This document shows, one piece after another, positions 33,337 through 43,213 of a stretch of 64,000 bases of DNA (position 1 is its first letter; the number at the start of each line of letters is the position of its first letter). The position numbers and the translations under genes are program-made. This stretch comes from Pseudaminobacter soli (ex Li et al. 2025) (GTDB taxonomy: Bacteria > Pseudomonadota > Alphaproteobacteria > Rhizobiales > Rhizobiaceae), in contig NZ_JARXVF010000001.1 in NCBI RefSeq assembly GCF_029892515.1, positions 1,302,001-1,366,000 on the forward strand, in the 5' to 3' direction. The notes under the pieces were generated by a model. That model worked only from the letters and a program-made list of their open reading frames with translations, was not told the DNA's origin and did no database searches.

Positions 33337-34740
33337 GTGAAAGTTGCAGTTATCGGCACTGGTTATGTCGGTCTGGTTTCGGCAGCCTGCTTCGCCGGCT
33401 GGGGACACGAAGTCGTCGGCGCGGACAAGGACGCCAGAAAGATCGCGGCCCTGCACCGCGGCGAACTTCCGATCTACGAGCCCGGCCTCGACCGGCTGGT
33501 CGACGAAGCGGTGGCGCAGAAGCGCCTATCCTTCACCACCGATCTTTCGGTCGCCGTTGCCGGCGCCGATATCGTGCTGCTCGCCGTGGGCACACCACCC
33601 CGCCTGCGCGACGGCGAGGCCGACCTTGCCTTCGTCTATGCCGCAGCGCGCGAGGTGGCGGGCCTGATCGACCGCTTCACCGTCGTAGTCACCAAATCGA
33701 CCGTTCCGGTCGGCACCGGCGACGAGATCGAGCGCCTGATGGCCCGCGCGCGGCCGGACGCCAGCTTCGCCGTCGCTTCCAATCCCGAGTTCCTGCGCGA
33801 GGGCAGCGCGATCGGCGATTTCCAGCGGCCGGACCGCGTCGTCATCGGCGCCAATGACAGCCGCGCGAAGGAAGTTTTGCAGGCGCTCTACGCGCCGCTG
33901 CGCGAGCAGAACGTGCCCATTCTGGCGACCGACCGGCGCACCGCCGAGCTGATCAAATACGCCTCCAACGCCTTCCTCGCCGTGAAGATCTCGTACATCA
34001 ACGAGATGGCCGACCTGTGCGAAAGCGTCGGCGCCGATGTGCGCGAGGTGGCGCTCGGCATGGGGCTCGACCATCGCATCGGCGCGGGCTTCCTCAATGC
34101 CGGGCCGGGCTATGGCGGCTCGTGCTTTCCCAAGGACACGCTGGCGCTATTGCGCACCTCGCAGGATCACGGTGTGCCGATGCGCATCGTCCAGGAATCG
34201 CTCGCGGTCAACGACGCGCGCAAGCGACGCATGGCGCTGAAGGTAATCGACGCGCTCGACGGCCTGGCCGAAGGTGCCTCAGTCGCGATCCTTGGCCTGA
34301 CCTTCAAGCCCGAGACGGACGACATGCGCGAGGCGCCGTCCATCCCGCTTATCGAGGCGCTGCAGCGTGCCGGCGCCCGCATCCGCGCGCACGACCCGGA
34401 AGGCATTGAAAATGCCCGCGCCGTGCTCGACGACGTCGATTTCTTCGACGACCCCTACGAGTGCGCTGCCGGCGCCGATGCCGCCGTGCTGATGACCGAC
34501 TGGAAAAGCCTGAAGGCGCTCGATCTCGGCCGGCTCGGGCGCGGCATGCGCCGTCGCGTGCTGGTCGATTTCCGCCATGCCTTCGACCCCGCGGCGGCCG
34601 AGCATCACGGCTTCACGCTGACAGCAATCGGTCGCCCGTCGGAAAAGCCGCGCCGGACGGAGCGCACTGAGACCTCGTCCGCCCCGGAAACCAAGGCGCC
34701 CGACGCAAGCGCCCTACGTCTCAGCGCTCGAACAGGATGA
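33337..34740 (+). CDS. ugd: UDP-glucose 6-dehydrogenase
   Basis: Enzyme of 467 aa that oxidises UDP-glucose to UDP-glucuronate with two NAD+, for exopolysaccharide and capsule. The NAD fold opens VAVIGTGYVGLVSAACFAG, the conserved LPIYEPGL and VTKSTVPVGTG follow, and the catalytic Cys is C263 in GPGYGGSCFPKDT. The C-terminal domain has GLTFKPETDDMREAPS. The start is GTG at 33337 with an AAAGAGGA site. The last 30 residues (EKPRRTERTETSSAPETKAP) are a polar extension beyond the usual end. Its 3' end overlaps the convergent GNAT gene by 20 bp. Confidence 0.93.
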   Translation: MKVAVIGTGYVGLVSAACFAGWGHEVVGADKDARKIAALHRGELPIYEPGLDRLVDEAVAQKRLSFTTDLSVAVAGADIVLLAVGTPPRLRDGEADLAFVYAAAREVAGLIDRFTVVVTKSTVPVGTGDEIERLMARARPDASFAVASNPEFLREGSAIGDFQRPDRVVIGANDSRAKEVLQALYAPLREQNVPILATDRRTAELIKYASNAFLAVKISYINEMADLCESVGADVREVALGMGLDHRIGAGFLNAGPGYGGSCFPKDTLALLRTSQDHGVPMRIVQESLAVNDARKRRMALKVIDALDGLAEGASVAILGLTFKPETDDMREAPSIPLIEALQRAGARIRAHDPEGIENARAVLDDVDFFDDPYECAAGADAAVLMTDWKSLKALDLGRLGRGMRRRVLVDFRHAFDPAAAEHHGFTLTAIGRPSEKPRRTERTETSSAPETKAPDASALRLSARTG

Positions 34741-35254
34741 CGGCCGAGCCCTTGTAGGTGGTGCGCGTCACTTCCCGGTAGCCGCTTTTTTCCGCAAGGC
34801 GGATCGAGGGCAGATTGTCCGGGTCGATGATGCAGACGGTGCGCTTTCCGCCGAAATTCCGGTCGGCCCACTCATGGATCGCCGTCACCACCTCGCTGGC
34901 AAAGCCCTTGCCATGCGCCGCAGGCGCGATCACCCAGCCGGCCTCCGGTGCGCCGCCGAAGTCGGGCTCGATATCGCGCTTCACATCCTGGAACCCGACC
35001 TCGCCGAGGAAACGGCCTGTGTCCCGCTCGTCCACGACCCAGTAGCCGTAACCCAGCATCTTCCAGAGCCCGGCATAGCGCAGCAGCCGCGCCCAGACCT
35101 CCTCGCCCGTCGACGGCCGGCCGCCGATAAAGCGAGTGACGGCCATGTCGGCCCACAGGGCCAGGGAGGCTTCGTAATCCGAGAGGCGATGCGGCCGGAG
35201 GATGGTGCGCGCCGTCTCGATGACGGGAATGTCGGAGTTTTTGGAATTCATCAT
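34721..35254 (-). CDS. GNAT-family N-acetyltransferase (RimJ/RimL type)
   Basis: Acetyltransferase of 177 aa of the Acetyltransf_3 type. The opening TARTILRPHRLSDYEASLAL is typical, then GYWVVDERDTGRFLGEVGFQ, the acetyl-CoA loop AAHGKGFASEVV and the closing NLPSIRLAEKSGYREVTRTT. Members acetylate ribosomal proteins, antibiotics or small amines; the substrate is unknown. It ends within the last codons of ugd on the other strand, a 20-bp convergent overlap. Confidence 0.83.
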   Translation of the reverse strand: MMNSKNSDIPVIETARTILRPHRLSDYEASLALWADMAVTRFIGGRPSTGEEVWARLLRYAGLWKMLGYGYWVVDERDTGRFLGEVGFQDVKRDIEPDFGGAPEAGWVIAPAAHGKGFASEVVTAIHEWADRNFGGKRTVCIIDPDNLPSIRLAEKSGYREVTRTTYKGSAVILFER

Positions 35255-35586
35255 GATTTGCTTGATGTTACGGGAAAATACGCTGGTCGGAGGGATGCTT
35301 GCGACGTTTACGCAAGGCTCATCCTAGCCACCCATCGTTGAAGCGACAACCGCAGGCTTTGCGCCTCGAGCTATCACGGTGCGTCCTTCGAGGCTCGCTT
35401 CGCTCGCACCTCAGGATGAGGACCGTCGGCGCAAATCTCCCTCATCCTGAGGTGCGAGCCCGCAGGGCGAGCCTCGAAGGACGCACCAAAGCACAAGTGG
35501 AGCGCCTTCCGGGCGCTTGACCACAGCCGAAATCACGGCACTTCTATGCATGGACAGTTGCCCAGCCCGACTCCAGAGGAAAACCC
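35255..35586. other. Intergenic stretch with long palindrome
   Basis: About 330 bp between divergent genes. The centre is occupied by the long inverted repeat at 35379-35486; the right flank should contain the promoter of the DUF2214 gene. No gene seen. Confidence 0.55.
35379..35486. repeat. REP-like intergenic palindrome
   Basis: Long imperfect inverted repeat, arms 35379-35421 (GTGCGTCCTTCGAGGCTCGC through CCTCAGGATGAGG) and 35440-35486 (CCTCATCCTGAGG through GCGAGCCTCGAAGGACGCAC). The arms differ only in the middle, and an 18-nt loop separates them. The GTGCGTCCTTCGAG core is a familiar repeated intergenic element in Rhizobiales, and a damaged copy starts at 43214 in this window. It may form a large cruciform or RNA hairpin. 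Confidence 0.85.
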
Positions 35587-36045
35587 ATGGATACCGTCGA
35601 CCTGCTGCTCGCCATCTTCCACCACATACTGGTCTTTTCGCTCGCGGCGGTCCTTGCTGCCGAGGTCGTGCTGATCCGCAACGAGATGACGCATCGGACG
35701 ATCGGCAGGCTTGCCGGCATCGACCGCGCCTACGGCCTTGTCGCGCTGTTCGTCATCGTCGTCGGCATCGTGAGGGTGTTTTATGGCCTCAAGGGCTGGG
35801 ATTTCTACGTCCACAGCTGGACCTTCTGGGCCAAGATGGCGGCCTTTGCCGCCGTGGGTCTCTTGTCGGTCCCGCCCACCCTGCGCTTCCTGTCGTGGAA
35901 GCGGCAGGCCGGCGCCGACACCGCCTTTGCCGTGCCCGCGACTGAGCTTGCCTCGGTGCGCGGCTATCTGCGCGCCGAGATGATGTTCTTCATGCTGATC
36001 CCGATCTTCGCAGCGGCGATGGCGCGCGGCTACGGTCAGTTCTGA
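35587..36045 (+). CDS. DUF2214 family membrane protein
   Basis: Four-segment membrane protein of 152 aa, matching the DUF2214 pattern. It opens LAIFHHILVFSLAAVLAAEV with a conserved His pair in the first segment, then RLAGIDRAYGLVALFVIVVG, FYVHSWTFWAKMAAFAAVGL and a final segment ending ARGYGQF. The buried His residues suggest haem or metal binding, but nothing is proven. An AGAGGA site precedes the ATG. The family has no known function. Confidence 0.78.
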   Translation: MDTVDLLLAIFHHILVFSLAAVLAAEVVLIRNEMTHRTIGRLAGIDRAYGLVALFVIVVGIVRVFYGLKGWDFYVHSWTFWAKMAAFAAVGLLSVPPTLRFLSWKRQAGADTAFAVPATELASVRGYLRAEMMFFMLIPIFAAAMARGYGQF

Positions 36046-36051
36046 AGTACC

Positions 36052-36837
36052 CTACTGGGCCGCTTCCAGCGGCTCGATCGGCACCAGCGGCGCCGGAATG
36101 CTGGTGGTCTTTTCCTTGTATTTGCAAAGATCGGCGATCACACAGCGCGAGCATTCGGGCTTGCGCGCCTTGCACACATATCGCCCGTGCAGGATCAGCC
36201 AGTGATGGGCATGGCGCATATATTCTTCGGGAATGATGCGGACGAGCTCGGCTTCCACCTGCTCCGGCGTCTTGCCGGGCGCGAGGCCGATGCGGTTGCC
36301 GATGCGCAAGATGTGGGTGTCCACCGCCATGGTGTGCTGGCCGAAGGCCATGTTCAGCACCACATTGGCGGTCTTGCGGCCGACGCCTGGCAGCTTCACC
36401 AGTTCGTCGCGATTGTCCGGCACCTGGCCGCCGTGATCGCGGATCAGGGCCTCGCAAAGCGCAATCACATTCTTGGCCTTGGCCCGCCACAGGCCGATGG
36501 TGCGGATATATTGGCCGAGCTTCTCCTCGCCGAGCGCGAGCATCTTTTCGGGCGTGTCGGCGACCGCGAAAAGCGGCCGCGTCGCCTTGTTGACGCCGGC
36601 GTCGGTGGCCTGGGCCGACAGCACCACTGCAACCAAAAGTGTGAAGGCGTTGACGTGCTCCAGCTCGCCCTTCGGCTCGGGGCGCTGCACTGAAAAGCGC
36701 CGGAAAATCTCGTGAATCTCCGCCGGCGTGTAGAGCGTCTTTGGCCGGCGCGCGCGGGGCTTTGCCCGCGTGGCGCCGCTGCCCTTTGCCGGCGGCTTTT
36801 TCGAACTCTCTCGATCTTTTGCTTTGGGGATGCTCAT
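36052..36837 (-). CDS. nth: Endonuclease III (DNA glycosylase/AP lyase)
   Basis: Base-excision repair enzyme of 261 aa that removes oxidised pyrimidines and nicks the abasic site. The helix-hairpin-helix LPGVGRKTANVV contains catalytic K155, and D173 lies in AVDTHILR. The C-terminal 4Fe-4S motif is complete (C-x6-C-x2-C-x5-C in CKARKPECSRCVIADLC). A 30-residue basic N-terminal tail (KKPPAKGSGATRAKPRARRP) is typical of alphaproteobacterial Nth. I chose ATG 36837, which has AGGAAAG upstream; the longer frame would overlap the divergent DUF2244 start. Confidence 0.93.
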   Translation of the reverse strand: MSIPKAKDRESSKKPPAKGSGATRAKPRARRPKTLYTPAEIHEIFRRFSVQRPEPKGELEHVNAFTLLVAVVLSAQATDAGVNKATRPLFAVADTPEKMLALGEEKLGQYIRTIGLWRAKAKNVIALCEALIRDHGGQVPDNRDELVKLPGVGRKTANVVLNMAFGQHTMAVDTHILRIGNRIGLAPGKTPEQVEAELVRIIPEEYMRHAHHWLILHGRYVCKARKPECSRCVIADLCKYKEKTTSIPAPLVPIEPLEAAQ

Positions 36838-36859
36838 CGCTTTCCTATAAACTGCCGCC

Positions 36860-37354
36860 ATGAGCGATACAAACGCCGCCTATGCTGCCGACGAGCCGTT
36901 TTTCCACGCGCTCCTGAAGCCTTACCGATCGCTCGGCCGCACCGGTTTCCTCGTCCTGATGGGAGCCATGACCTTCGGCTGGATCGTCACCGGCATCTTC
37001 TTCATCGCCCATGGCGCCTGGCCGGTGTTCGGTTTCTTCGGCCTCGATGTGCTCGGGCTCTACATCGCCTTCCGGCTGAACTATCGCGCCGCCCGCGTCA
37101 GCGAGGAGGTGATCGTCTCGCGCACCAGCCTCGACATCCTCAAGGTGGCGGCATCCGGCCGATCGGAGCAACACCACTTCAACCCGTTCTGGGCGCGGTT
37201 TTCGGTCAAGCGCCACGCCGAGATCGGCATCACCGATATGGCCGTGGTCTCGCGTGAAAAGAGCGTGCCGATCGGCAGCTTCCTCAATCCGGACGACCGC
37301 GAAAGCTTTGCCAAGGCGTTTACGCTCGCGCTGGCGACCGCCAAGAAGCGCTAA
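36860..37354 (+). CDS. DUF2244 domain membrane protein
   Basis: Protein of 164 aa with two close hydrophobic segments (GFLVLMGAMTFGWIVTGIFF and HGAWPVFGFFGLDVLGLYIA). A cytoplasmic domain of beta strands follows (EEVIVSRTSLDILKVAASGR, then REKSVPIGSFLNPDDRESFA). This is the DUF2244 layout, frequent in Alphaproteobacteria next to nth. The divergent spacing from nth is only 22 bp, so their promoters overlap. Function unknown. Confidence 0.8.
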   Translation: MSDTNAAYAADEPFFHALLKPYRSLGRTGFLVLMGAMTFGWIVTGIFFIAHGAWPVFGFFGLDVLGLYIAFRLNYRAARVSEEVIVSRTSLDILKVAASGRSEQHHFNPFWARFSVKRHAEIGITDMAVVSREKSVPIGSFLNPDDRESFAKAFTLALATAKKR

Positions 37355-38191
37355 TCAGAATCGGAACCTGACCAGCCTGCCGATCTTGCGCAGCGGCGGA
37401 ACGATATTCCACGCGAGCGCGATCCACCGGTTGGACCAGTCCATGTGGGAAAAGTGCTCCGGGCGGTAGGCCGAAGCCTCCTCGACGAGTTTCAGCCCCG
37501 GCACGGCCCGTTCGAGGTCGTGTGGGTCGTTGACGGCCCAATGGACCTCCGCCCCGGTGACGCGAATGGCCGGGTTCTGGCGCACGAGCTTGAGGCCGAG
37601 ATCGCTGTAGAGGTCGCAGATCACCTCGCCGCCGCAGCTAAGGTGCGACACCAGGCGCGAAAGCAGAAGCGGGCCGTCCTTGGCCGCCAGATAGGGCGTC
37701 AGCCCTTCAGCCACCACGATTGCGGGCCTGCCCCGCGGCACGCGCGCCAGCCAGTCCGGCTCGGTGACCGATGTGGCGATCAGCCGATAGTTTTCACGCA
37801 GCGGATAAATCCGGCGGCGCAGCTCGACCACTTCGGGAAAATCGACGTCGAGCCACTCGACCCTGGGAGACGGGTCGATGCGGAACACCCGCGTGTCGAG
37901 GCCGCAGCCCAGATCCAGAACGATCGCGTCCGGATGGTCTGCCAGGAACGCCCGCACCCAGTCGTCCAGCGTCCTGGCGCGGGCGGCAAAGCCCACCCCC
38001 ATGACGCCATCGACCTTCAGCTTCGAAAAATCGTAGTCGATCCTGGCGGCCGCCTCCTCGGCGAAGTGATCCGCCAGGATGGAGTTCGGACGCCTGCTTT
38101 CGAGGGCTTTGCCATAAAGGGTGATGAGCAGGGTTTCCCGCTCCCTGGTCAGGGATACCTTTTCACGTACCATGTTGCTTCCCGGTGGCAT
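37355..38191 (-). CDS. Class I SAM methyltransferase, LCMT/PPM-type
   Basis: Methyltransferase of 278 aa in the leucine carboxyl methyltransferase-like family, which bacterial annotation often links to polyketide or natural-product O-methylation. The SAM site is VLDLGCGLDTRVFRID, preceded by GFAARARTLDDWVRAFL and followed by WLDVDFPEVVELRR, all standard in the family. Later ARVPRGRPAIVVAEGLTPYL gives the family's VAEGL motif. The start may be at 38191 or at the Met six codons later, neither with a strong ribosome site. Its substrate is unknown. It converges on the DUF2244 gene with no gap. Confidence 0.78.
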   Translation of the reverse strand: MPPGSNMVREKVSLTRERETLLITLYGKALESRRPNSILADHFAEEAAARIDYDFSKLKVDGVMGVGFAARARTLDDWVRAFLADHPDAIVLDLGCGLDTRVFRIDPSPRVEWLDVDFPEVVELRRRIYPLRENYRLIATSVTEPDWLARVPRGRPAIVVAEGLTPYLAAKDGPLLLSRLVSHLSCGGEVICDLYSDLGLKLVRQNPAIRVTGAEVHWAVNDPHDLERAVPGLKLVEEASAYRPEHFSHMDWSNRWIALAWNIVPPLRKIGRLVRFRF

Positions 38192-38286
38192 GGGCTATGC
38201 TATCTGGGGTCGAAACCCCATAAGGCAAGTTTCGGGTGGTCATGCCGGGATCACAGATGGATAATCGCGTTCAAGGAGTCGAAGCC

Positions 38287-39165
38287 ATGAACGCACGAAC
38301 CGCGATATTGCGTGAGGAAATCACGCCCCAGGGCGGCGATTACGAGATCGTTCGCCACGTCATCGAAAAGATCAGCCTCAACTATCGCGACCAGCCCTCG
38401 CTGGAGACGCTTGCCGCGCAAGTGGGCGAGACCCCGACCGGGCTGCAGAAGCTGTTCACCCGCTGGGCGGGCCTGTCCCCCAAGGGATTCCTGCAGGCCG
38501 TCACGCTCAACCACGCGCGCCATCTGCTCGACCAGGGCATGCCGCTGCTCGACACGGCCTATGAGGTCGGCATGTCCGGCCCCGGGCGGCTGCACGACCT
38601 GTTCGTCACCCACGAGGCGATGTCGCCGGGCGCCTACAAGAGCCGTGGCGAAGGCCTGACCATCCGTTACGGCTATCACATCTCGCCCTTTGGCGTGGCG
38701 CTGATCATGGTCACCGACCGGGGCCTTGCCGGCCTGTCCTTCAACGACGCCGGCCATGAGCGCGAGGCCTTCGAGGACATGTCCGGCCGCTGGCCGAACG
38801 CGGCCTATGTCGAGGACATGGCGGCCACCGCGCCCTATGCGGCGCGCATCTTCGACCCGGCCCGCTGGCGCCCGGACGATCCGCTGCGCATCGTCATGAT
38901 CGGCACCGACTTCCAGATCCGCGTCTGGGACGCGCTGCTCCGGATTCCCATGGGCCGGGCCTGCACTTATGCGGACGTCGCCGCCAAGATCGGTTCGCCC
39001 TCGGCCAGCCGCGCAGTGGGCGCGGCGGTCGGCGCCAATCCGATTTCCTTCGTGGTGCCCTGCCACCGGGTCGTCGGCAAGTCCGGCGCGCTGACCGGCT
39101 ACCACTGGGGCCTGACGCGCAAGCGCGCCATCCTCGGCTGGGAGGTCGGGCAGCTTACGTCCTAG
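38287..39165 (+). CDS. AraC-helix/methylated-DNA-cysteine methyltransferase fusion (Ada-like, short)
   Basis: Protein of 292 aa. The N-terminal AraC DNA-binding domain (PSLETLAAQVGETPTGLQKL, then ARHLLDQGMPLLDTAYEVGM) is joined to an O6-methylguanine-DNA methyltransferase. In that half the acceptor Cys lies in SFVVPCHRVVGKSG after GTDFQIRVWDALLRIPMG. It lacks the zinc-binding N-terminal domain of E. coli Ada that senses methylphosphotriesters, so any inducing signal must differ. ATG 38287 has AAGGAG 8 nt upstream. It repairs alkylated guanine by self-methylation and may regulate repair genes. Confidence 0.87.
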   Translation: MNARTAILREEITPQGGDYEIVRHVIEKISLNYRDQPSLETLAAQVGETPTGLQKLFTRWAGLSPKGFLQAVTLNHARHLLDQGMPLLDTAYEVGMSGPGRLHDLFVTHEAMSPGAYKSRGEGLTIRYGYHISPFGVALIMVTDRGLAGLSFNDAGHEREAFEDMSGRWPNAAYVEDMAATAPYAARIFDPARWRPDDPLRIVMIGTDFQIRVWDALLRIPMGRACTYADVAAKIGSPSASRAVGAAVGANPISFVVPCHRVVGKSGALTGYHWGLTRKRAILGWEVGQLTS

Positions 39166-39269
39166 TGTCGCTGCGATGCCGGATCGGGCTGTCGATTGCG
39201 TCCGATTCGGTATTTCCTTGTCTGCTTCAGCAGGATAGCTTCCCGGCGCAATTCTCCAGGAGGCTATCC

Positions 39270-40181
39270 TTGATCACCGTCATCGGCTCCATCAATCTCG
39301 ACCTGATTGCCAGCGTCGACCGGCTCCCCGCTCCGGGCGAGACCGTGCCGGGCAGCGGCTTCAAGACGGCGCCGGGCGGCAAGGGCGCCAATCAGGCGCT
39401 GGCCGCCGCGCGCGCCGGCGCTTCGGTGCGCATGATCGGGGCGGTGGGCAAGGATGCTTTTGCCGGCGAGGCGCTGGCGCTTCTCAAGGACGGCAAGGTC
39501 GATCTTTCCGGCGCGGCCGAGGCCGAGGCACCCACCGGCACCGCGCTGATCCTGGTGGGCGACGACGGCGAGAACATGATCGCCGTGGTGCCCGGCGCCA
39601 ATGCCACCGTGCTGTCGGCCGATCTTGAAAAAGCCGCGCTCGAAAAGGGCGACATCGTGCTCCTGCAGCACGAGATCCCGCTTGAGACCGTCGAAGCAGC
39701 ACTCGATGCCACCGCAGCCGCCGGCGCCATCGCCATCCTCAACACCGCGCCCTTCCGCAAGGAAGCCGCCACCTTCCTCGGCAAGGCGAACTACGTCGTC
39801 GCCAACGAGACCGAATTCGACCTCTATTGCGAGGCACTGGCGCTTTCGGGTGCTGACCGCCCCGCCCGCATGAAGGCTTTTGCCGAAAAGACCGGCCGCA
39901 CCGTCATCGTCACGCTCGGCGGCGACGGCGTGCTTGCGGCGACGCCCGAGGCTTTTCTTAGCGTGCCCGCGCTCAAGATCACGCCCGTCGACACGGTCGG
40001 CGCCGGCGACACATTCTGCGGCTATCTGGCCGCCGGCCTGGCTCAGCGCCTGCCGCTGGGCGACGCGCTGCGGCGCGCAGCCGTTGCCGGCTCGCTCGCC
40101 TGCCTCAAGCCCGGAGCGCAGCCGGCGATCCCGCTTGCCAGCGAGGTGGATGCAGCACTTGATGGCCAGCTGGTGGGCTGA
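39270..40181 (+). CDS. rbsK: Ribokinase
   Basis: PfkB-family sugar kinase of 303 aa that phosphorylates D-ribose to ribose-5-phosphate. It opens VIGSINLDLIASVDRLPAPG, then PGGKGANQALAAARAGA (ribose site), and closes with the ATP/anion-hole motif DTVGAGDTFCGYLAAGL carrying the catalytic Asp. The start is TTG at 39270, with AGGAGG 6 nt upstream. It is followed at 5 bp by an amidase gene, so the two are probably co-transcribed. With the nucleoside hydrolase at 43505-44446 it would complete nucleoside breakdown. Confidence 0.9.
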   Translation: MITVIGSINLDLIASVDRLPAPGETVPGSGFKTAPGGKGANQALAAARAGASVRMIGAVGKDAFAGEALALLKDGKVDLSGAAEAEAPTGTALILVGDDGENMIAVVPGANATVLSADLEKAALEKGDIVLLQHEIPLETVEAALDATAAAGAIAILNTAPFRKEAATFLGKANYVVANETEFDLYCEALALSGADRPARMKAFAEKTGRTVIVTLGGDGVLAATPEAFLSVPALKITPVDTVGAGDTFCGYLAAGLAQRLPLGDALRRAAVAGSLACLKPGAQPAIPLASEVDAALDGQLVG

Positions 40182-40186
40182 CCAGC

Positions 40187-41641
<1,455 letters not shown>

Positions 41642-41691
41642 CGGCATAACGCCCCCGCGGCCGGCTTCGATGAAGCGGCGGGGGACAGGCC

Positions 41692-42078
41692 GTGCCTATC
41701 AGTTTTCGGAACCGCCTTGCGTTTCGGCTTGAGCTCTGGCGCAGGCTCGTCGACGAATATGCCGTCGGCGTTGCCTTAGCTGTCGGCATTGTAAGCGCAA
41801 TGCTTGTGGCAGGCTTTCGCTACGACAGCACAGTCGTAAAGTATGAAAGGCTGCAAGCAGTCGTAGTATCGATCTACGAGGTTCCGCTGAAAGGGTTTTC
41901 CCCCTCTCACTACATGGTGAAGCTCAGTGATAGCGGTCAGCTTGTCACGATCGAAGACCGTCAGCTTCGCGAAGTCGGGTCAGTCATCAAAGTCGAGCGC
42001 CGGACGCGTAAGAATGGCGTCGTGACCTACCATCTCGTCCCGCCCGGCTGCGAGACACCCGACTGCGCAGCGCCTTGA
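41692..42078 (+). CDS. Membrane-anchored protein, tandem paralog 1
   Basis: Protein of 128 aa with a single N-terminal transmembrane segment (AVGVALAVGIVSAMLVAGF at about 24-42). A periplasmic beta-rich domain follows (ERLQAVVVSIYEVPLKGFSP, later VIKVERRTRKNGVVTYHLVP) and ends in two Cys (GCETPDCAAP). The start is GTG with GGGGGA nearby. The next gene encodes a clear homologue with the same opening (FRNRLxFRxxLxR), the same ERLQxxVVSI and the same VEKRTRxNGxxTYHxVPP end. No family known to me. Confidence 0.65.
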   Translation: MPISFRNRLAFRLELWRRLVDEYAVGVALAVGIVSAMLVAGFRYDSTVVKYERLQAVVVSIYEVPLKGFSPSHYMVKLSDSGQLVTIEDRQLREVGSVIKVERRTRKNGVVTYHLVPPGCETPDCAAP

Positions 42079-42100
42079 CCGAACGCTCGGAGGGCAAGTC

Positions 42101-42523
42101 GTGACGACCAGCCTGCGAAATCGCCTCCAGTTTCGGATTGCGCTCTTGCGTGCTCATGCCAGGGAATGGACCATCGGTGCTGCCGTGCTGGCTGTCAGTG
42201 TCTGCATGGTGCTGTTCCTGGTGCTTCGCTTCGATAGCCCTGTCGTGCAATCCGAACGCTTGCAGGGGAGCGTAGTCTCCATCGCCAGAATCCCGCAAAA
42301 ATCCTACGGCGAGCCGACTGCGGCGACCAGCTATCAGTATATCGTCTCCCTGGGCGGCAACGACACCGTGGTCGTCTCAGATCAGATATCGCGTCCGCAT
42401 CCGGTCGGATCGGCAGTCGAGGTCGAAAAGCGGACGCGCGCCAACGGCACGATTACCTACCATGTGGTTCCACCCGATTGCGTAGCGCCCAATTGCGTCG
42501 TGCCTTTCAACCAACAGTTCTAG
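42101..42523 (+). CDS. Membrane-anchored protein, tandem paralog 2
   Basis: Protein of 140 aa, homologous over its whole length to the preceding gene. It starts TSLRNRLQFRIALLRAHARE, has one transmembrane segment (VLAVSVCMVLFLVLRF), and a periplasmic domain ending TYHVVPPDCVAPNCVVPFNQ with the same Cys-x4-Cys spacing. Start GTG at 42101 with GGAGGG upstream. The two copies have diverged strongly outside the motifs, so the duplication is old or the proteins evolve fast. Unknown function. Confidence 0.65.
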   Translation: MTTSLRNRLQFRIALLRAHAREWTIGAAVLAVSVCMVLFLVLRFDSPVVQSERLQGSVVSIARIPQKSYGEPTAATSYQYIVSLGGNDTVVVSDQISRPHPVGSAVEVEKRTRANGTITYHVVPPDCVAPNCVVPFNQQF

Positions 42524-42598
42524 GCGAGTAGCCAAAACCGGCCTCTGGACAGTTCCCTTACGGAATGCATTGATCTTGTGCTGAAAGGGATCACGACC

Positions 42599-43210
42599 AT
42601 GTCGCTGGAAATCTATGCCGCCTATGTCCTTGCCTGCATCATCATCATCCTGGTGCCCGGGCCGACCGTCACACTGATCATCGCCTCCAGCATGCGCCAC
42701 GGCACCCGCGCCGGGCTGCTCAATGTCGCGGGCACGCAAGTAGGCATTGCCGTCATGATCGGCATCGTCGGCATCGGCCTCACTTCCATGATCGAATCGG
42801 CCGGCCACTGGTTCGAATGGCTGCGGCTGCTGGGGGCTGCATATCTCATCTGGATGGGCTGGCAGATGCTGCGCGCCGGCGGCCGACTGGCCGAGGGCGC
42901 CGCGCCGGTGCCGCCGCGCGGCGGCTTTTTCCTGCAGGGTTTTCTGGTCGCCATCAGCAATCCCAAGACGCTGATCTTCTTCGGCGCCTTCATCCCCCAG
43001 TTCCTCGATCCGAAGAGCAACTACCCGCTGCAGATCGTCATCATGGGCGCCACCGCGCTGGTTTTCGCGGCGATGTCGGATTCGACCTATGCCATGCTGG
43101 CCGGCCGCGCCGGGCGCCTGCTTTCGGCCCGCCGCATTCGCCTGCTCTCGCGCCTCAGCGGCGGCTTTCTCATCGGCGGCGGACTGTGGCTGGCCTTCTC
43201 GCGGCGATGA
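42599..43210 (+). CDS. LysE/RhtB-family exporter
   Basis: Membrane exporter of 203 aa with about six segments, of the LysE/RhtB superfamily, which pumps out amino acids or homoserine lactone-like molecules. It opens SLEIYAAYVLACIIIILVPG with the conserved PGPT (residues 20-23), then GAAYLIWMGWQML and the NPKTLIFFGAFIPQFLD signature. Start ATG 42599 with AAGGGA upstream; a GTG seven codons earlier is unneeded. Substrate unknown. Confidence 0.87.
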   Translation: MSLEIYAAYVLACIIIILVPGPTVTLIIASSMRHGTRAGLLNVAGTQVGIAVMIGIVGIGLTSMIESAGHWFEWLRLLGAAYLIWMGWQMLRAGGRLAEGAAPVPPRGGFFLQGFLVAISNPKTLIFFGAFIPQFLDPKSNYPLQIVIMGATALVFAAMSDSTYAMLAGRAGRLLSARRIRLLSRLSGGFLIGGGLWLAFSRR

Positions 43211-43213
43211 ATA

